Positions 57,347 through 64,000 of a DNA stretch of 64,000 bases are shown piece by piece (the first letter of the stretch is position 1; each line of letters opens with the position of its first letter). Location: assembly GCF_007713735.2 (NCBI RefSeq), contig NZ_VMNW02000019.1, positions 1 to 64,000 on the forward strand. Direction: 5' to 3'. The stretch comes from Amycolatopsis acidicola. Lineage in GTDB: Bacteria; Actinomycetota; Actinomycetes; Mycobacteriales; Pseudonocardiaceae. The position numbers and the translations under genes were made by a program. The notes beneath the pieces are model-generated. The model was not told the DNA's origin. It searched no databases and saw only the letters and a program-made list of their open reading frames with translations.

Positions 57347-58072
57347 ATGGCGAAGTCTAACGGCCGGTCGCGTCGGATGCGACGGCTCGATGTGATGGAA
57401 ATCTGGGAAGCGCCGAAGCGGGCTTGGCCCGTGGTGCTCATCTGCATGCTGATCCGCTGGCGGGCCGAGATGGTGCTCGGCGTCGGCTTCCTGCTGGGCA
57501 TGGCCTGGGTGCAACACGAACTGAGCCAGGCGTGGGCCTGGGTGATCTTCGCGGCACTGGTCGTGGTCATCGCGGTCGTTCCGCAGACGCGGTGGTTCGT
57601 GTACTCGCGTGTCTGGTGCGTCCTCGACCGTCACCGCCTACGGACCTGCCTGCGGCAATCCCGGCCGCGCACCGCCAACCTGGACGGCGCTTTTCCGTTC
57701 ATGCTCTGGGCCCGGCCCACCAAGACCGGCGAACGCGTCTGGCTGTGGGCTCGCGCAGGCTCCTCGTCCGGGGACCTGGAAGAGGTTCTCGAGTACATCG
57801 CTCCGGCCTGCTACGCCCGGGAAGCGCGGGTGCACACCGTGCGCAAGCTGTCCACCTTGTTTGCGGTCGACGTGGTCCGGCGTGACCCGCTCGACAAGTC
57901 GACACCGATCGACTCTCCGCTCGCGAAGGTCGCGTCCCTGTTCGGCCGGACTCCTGACGAGCCGGAAGAGCCGATCACCGGCGCCACCATCACACCGCTC
58001 GATGTGAAAAAGCCAGCCGAGACTCCGGCTCGCGTCGTCGGTGGCGAAGACCTGTCCGACTACATCGACTGA
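57347..58072 (+). CDS. AICE membrane protein, probably transfer/spread-associated
   Basis: A 241-residue protein with two adjacent membrane helices at about residues 28-75 (WPVVLICMLI, then VLGVGFLLGMAWVQ and AWVIFAALVVVIAVV) and a cytoplasmic C-terminal domain (RVWLWARAGSSSGDLEEVLE to LFAVDVVRRDPLD) with a disordered tail. It stands directly before the FtsK-like gene, 11 bp apart, as do the membrane partners of TraB-type translocases. TTGGAGG precedes the ATG. Confidence 0.7.
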   Translation: MAKSNGRSRRMRRLDVMEIWEAPKRAWPVVLICMLIRWRAEMVLGVGFLLGMAWVQHELSQAWAWVIFAALVVVIAVVPQTRWFVYSRVWCVLDRHRLRTCLRQSRPRTANLDGAFPFMLWARPTKTGERVWLWARAGSSSGDLEEVLEYIAPACYAREARVHTVRKLSTLFAVDVVRRDPLDKSTPIDSPLAKVASLFGRTPDEPEEPITGATITPLDVKKPAETPARVVGGEDLSDYID

Positions 58073-58083
58073 GGGGAAACGTC

Positions 58084-58896
58084 ATGTCTCGTAAGGAAAC
58101 GATCCCCGTTGCCGGACTGTCCATCTACGACCCGGTGCACCTCGGCATCTACGAGGACGGGCACGGCGTCGACATCGAACTGATCTGGCACAACATCCTG
58201 CTCGCCGGAGAGCCCGGCGCGGGCAAGTCCGTGGGGCTCAACAACATCGTGGCGCACGGGGCGCTGTGTCCTGATCTGTCGCTCTGGCTCTTCGACGGCA
58301 AGCAAGTCGAACTCGGCCTGTGGCGGGACATCGCCGACCTGTTCGTCGGCCCCGAAATCGACGGCGCACTGTCCGCTTTGGAGCGTCTCCAAGAGGAGAT
58401 GAACCGCCGCTACCGCGAACTCGACCGCGTGCGGCGCCGCAAGATCGACCGGCGCGACCCCATCGACGTCATCATGGTCGTCATCGACGAGCTGGCCTTG
58501 TTCTCCGCCACGATGGGCACCAGGGACCAGCAAGACGCCTTCGTGCGCCTGCTGCGCGATCTCGTCGCCCGGGGCCGGGCCGCCGGGATCATCGTGGTTG
58601 CCGCGACTCAGCGGCCCTCCGCCGACATCATCCCGACGTCGCTGCGGGATCTGTTCGGCTACCGGATGGCCTACCGGTGCACCACCGATTCCTCGTCCGA
58701 CATCATCCTCGGTCGTGGCTGGGCCAGCCAGGGCTATGACGCGTCCACCATCACCCCGGAAGAACGGGGCGTGGCGCTGCTCCTGGCCGAAGGCGGCTTT
58801 CCCCGCCGCATGAAGACCGCGTACCTCACCGACGCGCACATCTATTCCCTCGTGGATTACGCGCGACAGTTGCGCACCAAGAAAAACGCTGCCTGA
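58084..58896 (+). CDS. FtsK/SpoIIIE-type DNA translocase, TraB/TraSA-like
   Basis: A 270-residue ATPase that probably pumps double-stranded element DNA between mycelial cells, the AICE mode of transfer. Walker A is GEPGAGKS (residues 42-49), Walker B VIMVVIDELALF, and the FtsK region continues with LRDLVARGRAAGIIVVAATQ and RPSADIIPTSLRDLFGYRMA. It is short compared with TraSA (about 300 residues) and lacks its own membrane helices, which the upstream protein may supply. The C-terminal gamma-type DNA-recognition domain is not obvious. Confidence 0.85.
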   Translation: MSRKETIPVAGLSIYDPVHLGIYEDGHGVDIELIWHNILLAGEPGAGKSVGLNNIVAHGALCPDLSLWLFDGKQVELGLWRDIADLFVGPEIDGALSALERLQEEMNRRYRELDRVRRRKIDRRDPIDVIMVVIDELALFSATMGTRDQQDAFVRLLRDLVARGRAAGIIVVAATQRPSADIIPTSLRDLFGYRMAYRCTTDSSSDIILGRGWASQGYDASTITPEERGVALLLAEGGFPRRMKTAYLTDAHIYSLVDYARQLRTKKNAA

Positions 58897-58940
58897 TTCC
58901 GCAATTCCCCCATTCGTTTCGCAGGAGAGGACTGTCCACA

Positions 58941-59210
58941 ATGCTCACTGCAAGCCAGCCGATCGCGACCAGTCCCGACCAGGTCTGGGTGTTCGTGTCG
59001 GCCACAAGCGGCGCTGTCGACGTGGTTCGCCTGGCCCACGCTCCCGGCTCCCCGCGATTCCTCGGGCTGTCGATCGAGGCATTCGACCCCGCCTCCGTGC
59101 TGCCGACTTACAGCGCGACCGGCGAACTCGTCGAGGGCTATCGCTGGGCCACCGCCGCCGATATCGACGAATACGCCTACCTGTTCGCGCACAGGACTGA
59201 AAACCTTTGA
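58941..59210 (+). CDS. small AICE hypothetical protein
   Basis: An 89-residue protein, unrecognised: SPDQVWVFVSATSGAVDVVR, then RFLGLSIEAFDPASVLPTYS and ATAADIDEYAYLFA. GGAGAGG precedes the ATG. It lies 44 bp after the translocase gene. A similar small gene often stands between traSA and repSA in these elements (spd-type), but no function can be claimed. Confidence 0.6.
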   Translation: MLTASQPIATSPDQVWVFVSATSGAVDVVRLAHAPGSPRFLGLSIEAFDPASVLPTYSATGELVEGYRWATAADIDEYAYLFAHRTENL

Positions 59211-59278
59211 CCGTCTCGACCGTGACTTCGAGCCCCACAGCTATGGCCGTGGGGCTGGAAGCCGTTGCCGAGCCGCTG

Positions 59279-59920
59279 TCACGAGACGGTGTTCATCCAC
59301 TGCTCCGCGAGGTAGCACAGCTTCCGCATCAGGTGAAATTCCACGTCGGGGATGAGCTGCATCGTCGGGCCCGATGCGAGCCACTTCTGCCAGCCGCCCT
59401 CCAGATACTGCGTCGCCTCGTCGCTTCCCAGCTCCGAATCCAAGTACAGCAAGGCGCCGAGTGCCCAGAACTGCTCAAGGTTCAGGTCGATCCGCGGAAG
59501 GTATTTGTCGAGATACTCGCCGAGGATCGTCGCGTCCTCCGACGTGCCGAAACGCGCCAGGGCGATGCAATAACCCTGACCCGCGCCTTCATCCTCGCTG
59601 GCGAGGAAGAGTTCCCTGACGCGGCCGCGATGTGCGGTGCGGCGGTCGAGAGCGATGAGCCATCCGGCGGTCAGCCGCGCACGCCAGTCATAGTCGAGCA
59701 ATTCAGTCAGTTCGTGGTCGGTGATCGCGCGGGCGTCGACGGCAAGCGCGTGCCCGAACTCAGCGCGCTCCGCGTGGTTCATCCCGAGAACCCCGGCGTG
59801 GCCCAGCTTGAGGTAACGCGTGTCGGGCGTGACGTACCGGCTGACGATCGCGCCAAGCTCGGGCTCCTCAAGATGGTTGCGCACCACCACATCTTGCCGC
59901 GCCGCCTCGGGTTCGGTCAC
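59279..59920 (-). CDS. DUF6000-like cargo protein
   Basis: A 213-residue protein on the strand opposite to the transfer and replication genes. It reads EPELGAIVSRYVTPDTRYLK, then TAGWLIALDRRTAHRGRVRE, LFLASEDEGAGQGYCIALAR and LNLEQFWALGALLYLDSELG, resembling DUF6000 proteins (helical, HEAT-like). GTG 59920 is preferred; an ATG at 59986 would overlap the repSA start by 46 bp. Function unknown. Its antisense placement suggests separate acquisition or separate control. Confidence 0.6.
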   Translation of the reverse strand: MTEPEAARQDVVVRNHLEEPELGAIVSRYVTPDTRYLKLGHAGVLGMNHAERAEFGHALAVDARAITDHELTELLDYDWRARLTAGWLIALDRRTAHRGRVRELFLASEDEGAGQGYCIALARFGTSEDATILGEYLDKYLPRIDLNLEQFWALGALLYLDSELGSDEATQYLEGGWQKWLASGPTMQLIPDVEFHLMRKLCYLAEQWMNTVS

Positions 59921-59940
59921 CCCGTTTCGGGGGTGGTTCC

Positions 59941-61437
<1,497 letters not shown>

Positions 61438-61621
61438 AGAAGCCGCCGAGTACTTGCACACGTCCGTCCGGTTTGTACGGCGTTTGATCTCCGAACGCCG
61501 CATCACTTTCTACCGGGTGGGCAGGCACGTCCGGCTGGCTGTCGAAGATCTCGATTCGTATGTGCAGTCCGGGAAAGTAGATCCGATCGTGCGCTCCCGG
61601 GCTCGCGGAGAGGTTGCATAA

Positions 61622-62803
61622 GTGGCGAACAAGAAGACACATCGCCGTTTCGGAGCGGTACGGCGGCTGGCCTCCGGGCAGTGGCAGGCTCGTTACCACG
61701 GTCCGGACGGCTTGAGGCACCCTGCGCCCAGAACCTTCGCAAGCAAGCGTGAAGCGGAGCAGTGGCTGTCGGTTGTCGAAGCGGAGATTCTCCGCGGTGA
61801 GTGGCAAAACCCGGAGCTGAGCAAGATTCCGTTCGGCGAGTTCGGTCGGGCTTGGCTTAAGGAAAGGAAAGTATCCCAACGTACGCGCGAAGAGCACGAA
61901 AGCGTGTGGCGTAACCATGTCGAGCCTTTTCTCGGAAACTACCGACTGGATTCGATCGGCCCGGCTGTGATCAGGAGGTGGCGATCCGAACTGCTGGAGA
62001 ACGGGCGCTCCGAAGATCGTACGGCGAAGGCTTACCGGCTCGTCCGCTCGATGTTCTCGACGGCTGTCGATGACGAGCGGCTCAAGCGCAATCCCTGCCG
62101 GATCAAGGGAGCCGACCAGTATCGGACACCCGAGCGGCCGCACGCCTCGATTGCCGAGGTCTACCGGCTCGCCGACCTGGTGCCGCGTCGATACCGGTTC
62201 CTCGTGCTCCTCGCCGCGTTCTCCGGGCTGAGGTGGGGCGAGCTGGCCGCGCTGCGGGCGCGCGACATCGACCGGACGAAGATGTGCGTCCGGGTTTGGC
62301 GGAAGGTTGCTCAACTGAGGGACGGCGCCCTGGTAATGGGACCTACGAAGTCCGTGGCTGGCGTGCGCACGGTGGCGTTGCCGTCTTTCCTGGACGCCGA
62401 CCTCGTGGAGCATCTTCCGGAGTTCGCAGAACCTGGCCGCGACGGTCTGCTCTTCACGGGAAAGCGCGGTGGTGTCCTGCGGCGAGGCAACTTCCATCGA
62501 GAGACGGATTGGGTGCGAACGGTGGTCAAGGCGGGCTTGCCCGAGGGCTTCCACTTTCACGACCTTCGGCACACCGGTAACCAGATGGCGGCCGAGGCCG
62601 GGGCGACCACTCGTGAGCTGATGCAGCGGATGGGCCAGAGCACGGTCCGGGCAGCGATGATCTACCAGCACGCGACCAGTGCTCGGGACCGGCAGATCGC
62701 GGACGAGTTGAACGCCCGAGTCGAGCTGTTGCGGGGAGCTGAGCGGAATGACGATGACGAACCGGACGACGGAGCTGCGGGCGTGCTGGCCTCGGTCAAA
62801 TAA
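61622..62803 (+). CDS. int: tyrosine site-specific integrase
   Basis: A 393-residue tyrosine recombinase. It has an arm-binding N-terminus (SGQWQARYHGPDGLRHPAPR), a core-binding SAM-like domain (GEFGRAWLKERKVSQRTREE), and a catalytic domain with Arg in FSGLRWGELAALR, HDLRH in GFHFHDLRHTGNQMA, and the Tyr nucleophile in MGQSTVRAAMIYQHAT. The C-terminal tail is acidic (RNDDDEPDDGA). GTG abuts the xis stop. The stop codon is part of a 20-bp repeat also present near attL, and attR lies 88 bp downstream. Confidence 0.95.
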   Translation: MANKKTHRRFGAVRRLASGQWQARYHGPDGLRHPAPRTFASKREAEQWLSVVEAEILRGEWQNPELSKIPFGEFGRAWLKERKVSQRTREEHESVWRNHVEPFLGNYRLDSIGPAVIRRWRSELLENGRSEDRTAKAYRLVRSMFSTAVDDERLKRNPCRIKGADQYRTPERPHASIAEVYRLADLVPRRYRFLVLLAAFSGLRWGELAALRARDIDRTKMCVRVWRKVAQLRDGALVMGPTKSVAGVRTVALPSFLDADLVEHLPEFAEPGRDGLLFTGKRGGVLRRGNFHRETDWVRTVVKAGLPEGFHFHDLRHTGNQMAAEAGATTRELMQRMGQSTVRAAMIYQHATSARDRQIADELNARVELLRGAERNDDDEPDDGAAGVLASVK

Positions 62804-62820
62804 GGGCACGTTGCGGGCAC
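62801..62820 (+). repeat. right copy of the 20-bp repeat, candidate integrase arm site
   Basis: TAAGGGCACGTTGCGGGCAC, beginning with the int stop codon and identical to 51252-51271. It has two GGGCAC motifs 11 bp apart. Confidence 0.5.
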
Positions 62821-62891
62821 AAACGCGACGAGCGGCGGCCCCCGTGATCGAGAACCACCGCTCATATTCTGCGTCTGACCTGCATGTTCGT

Positions 62892-62938
62892 GCTGGAGCG
62901 GGCGACGGGAATCGAACCCGCGTAGCCAGTTTGGAAGA
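62892..62938. repeat. attR of the AICE within tRNA-Gly
   Basis: 47 bp identical to attL (51122-51168). It covers the 3' 45 nt of the tRNA-Gly gene including the encoded CCA, plus 2 bp beyond it; the match ends inside the anticodon loop region, where the sequences diverge (GACTGG versus GATTTC). Confidence 0.92.
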
Positions 62939-62967
62939 CTGGGGCTCTACCATTGAGCTACGCCCGC
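62894..62967 (-). tRNA. tRNA-Gly(UCC), AICE integration site
   Basis: 74 nt with encoded CCA. The acceptor stem GCGGGCG pairs with CGCCCGC; D-arm GCTCAATGGTAGAGC, anticodon arm CCAGT-CTTCCAA-ACTGG with anticodon TCC, and T-arm CGGGTTCGATTCCCG are all complete. The integrated element restores the full gene on this side. Confidence 0.96.
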
Positions 62968-63044
62968 ATGCGCCCGGTACCACCGTGCGCGAAGCCAGTT
63001 TAGCGGGTCACGCTAGAGTGATCACACCGCCCCGCCGGGGCGAC

Positions 63045-63121
63045 CGGGATGTGGCGCAGCTTGGTAGCGCATCCGCTTTGGGAGCGGAGGGTCGCAGGTT
63101 CAAATCCTGTCATCCCGACCA
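63045..63121 (+). tRNA. tRNA-Pro(UGG)
   Basis: 77 nt with encoded CCA: acceptor CGGGATG/CATCCCG, D-arm GCGCAGCTTGGTAGCGC, anticodon loop TTTGGGA in the stem TCCGC/GCGGA with anticodon TGG, and T-arm CAGGTTCAAATCCTG. It is divergent from tRNA-Gly, 77 bp away. Confidence 0.96.
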
Positions 63122-64000
63122 CAGGCTTGTGGCCTGCGAATATACCCCTTTTTCGGGTCGTCGGACACGGCGCGGGAGCTAGCGCACCGCTCAGTGACAA
63201 TCCGCTTAGAGGGTTTTTCTATGCAACCCGCGCACTCTTCGCAGGCTCCGGAGCCGTTCCAGTCGTTGATCGACGAGTGGTCTCGGTCACTCTGGTCCGA
63301 GAACAAATCACCCGCGGCCCGGCGAGCCCGTCCGCACCGTCCGATGTGGAGGGCCCGGCGCCAGCCTGGGCGCGCCGCCTGAGGAGCCGCCGGTTCCTGC
63401 GCGGCCACGCCGCTGCGGTGCTGCTGGCCGGGGTGTCCGAACTCGTGGTGCAGGGGCGGCTCGGATACGCGACATCCACCTCATGCTGACCCCCGGGTTG
63501 GGCCGGCAGGGCCGAGGTCGTCCGCCTGTATCTCAACCTCGACCGCCGATTCGCCGATTCCCGCCGAGCGCTGGTGCATCAGGATGCGGGTGTGCGGAAG
63601 CGCGATCGGCCCTCAGCAGACCGGGAACCCGCGAGAGTCCCGTATTTCGAGAGACGACTATCAATGCCGCGCGGGGGGCGCGGCGCGACGAGGGGGAGTA
63701 GCGCAGTACACGGCTTTTTCGAATCCGGCACGGTCGCCAGTCCGTCTTTCAACGCGCCATCGTTCCTGGCCGAAAGTGCCGGCGAGGCGAGCCGCCGCAA
63801 CCGTGCGGCTCCCCTCCACGCTGGCAGCGCCCCCCGGCCGGAGGGTGGGCCCGCGCCGTTCCCGCCGCAGGCGCCGGTGCCGAGGCGGGTGCCGGTGATC
63901 GGACCCGGTCCCGGCGGGCAGCTGCGCGTGGATGAAGGATCTGACGCCGGCCTGGCAAGGGCTGGGCGGCGGGATCGTGGAGACCCGGGCCGCCTCCAGC
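63122..64000. other. degenerate region after tRNA-Pro, no intact gene
   Basis: No convincing gene. A short plus-strand frame from ATG 63221 to 63382 reads FQSLIDEWSRSLWSENKSPA, which vaguely resembles the start of a tyrosine recombinase core-binding domain but stops after 53 residues. Two neighbouring frames (63049-63489 and 63483-63701) stay open without ribosome-binding sites. A decayed recombinase or other mobile remnant beside the tRNA pair is possible. The last 200 bp are very GC-rich and open in several frames; a gene may begin beyond the window. Confidence 0.35.

Overview
This is chromosomal DNA of a high-GC, mycothiol- and F420-using actinobacterium, most likely Pseudonocardiaceae (Amycolatopsis-like). 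The evidence is a mycothione reductase, an Rv2466c-type DsbA protein, an LLM/F420-type oxidoreductase, frequent GTG starts, two blocks in the gene order of Mycobacterium tuberculosis, and a Streptomyces/Pseudonocardiaceae-type integrative element. Family and synteny statements come from memory of the families; no database search was run.

Region 1 (1-10.9 kb): the 3' part of ispG, an inserted AraC-VOC pair, a DUF4081-type GNAT gene and map (the gcpE-Rv2867c-mapB order of mycobacteria). Then follow a GntR/MFS divergent pair, mycothione reductase, a lipoprotein M15 peptidase, a secreted trypsin-like protease, an ElaA-type acetyltransferase and a bioF-like synthase.

Region 2 (11-18.8 kb): a DEAD-box RNA helicase, a RIO-type kinase with a short leader ORF, a DAO-family oxidase, yaaA, a GNAT gene, a 1.1 kb gene-free stretch of degenerate 30-36 bp repeats, a PP2C phosphatase, and a 78-residue S1-domain protein whose unusually long Shine-Dalgarno sequence can be folded away by its own leader.

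Region 3 (19-24 kb): a GH2 glycosidase, a secreted I36-type inhibitor, a LacI regulator and a divergent MFS exporter, with LacI-type palindromes and a pair of perfect DnaA boxes.

Region 4 (24-50.6 kb): a CopD-CtaG fusion, then the M. tuberculosis Rv2478c-Rv2464c block in order: ssb, ettA, (a 985-residue repeat-rich protein), gdhB, thioesterase, Rv2474c-like, glbO, (mscS), HNH protein, (a GTRVT[R/A] hexapeptide-repeat protein), ctaJ, DUF5130, pepN, DsbA, (MBL hydrolase), rpiB, nei2. Bracketed genes are insertions relative to M. tuberculosis. After it come an LLM oxidoreductase and NTF2 pair behind a KstR-like palindrome, and an azoreductase/HxlR pair.

Region 5 (51.1-62.9 kb): an 11.8 kb actinomycete integrative and conjugative element (AICE, pSAM2 type) in the 3' end of a tRNA-Gly(UCC) gene, bounded by 47-bp direct repeats. 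It carries repSA-xis-int at the right end, an FtsK/TraB-like translocase, an SCO3933-type regulator, short GntR and HTH-DUF5919 regulators, a Nudix gene comparable to the pSAM2 immunity factor Pif, an HD protein, and an AT-rich cargo gene with a PD-(D/E)XK-like nuclease core facing a small XRE regulator. The left flank repeats the element's own right-end sequence at the same distance from the att core, which points to an older neighbouring insertion. A tRNA-Pro(UGG) gene and about 0.9 kb of degenerate DNA close the window.

The most promising leads are the GTRVT hexapeptide-repeat protein (40.6-40.9 kb), the AT-rich nuclease-XRE cargo (52.3-54.1 kb) and the self-sequestering Shine-Dalgarno leader of the S1 protein (18.7 kb).
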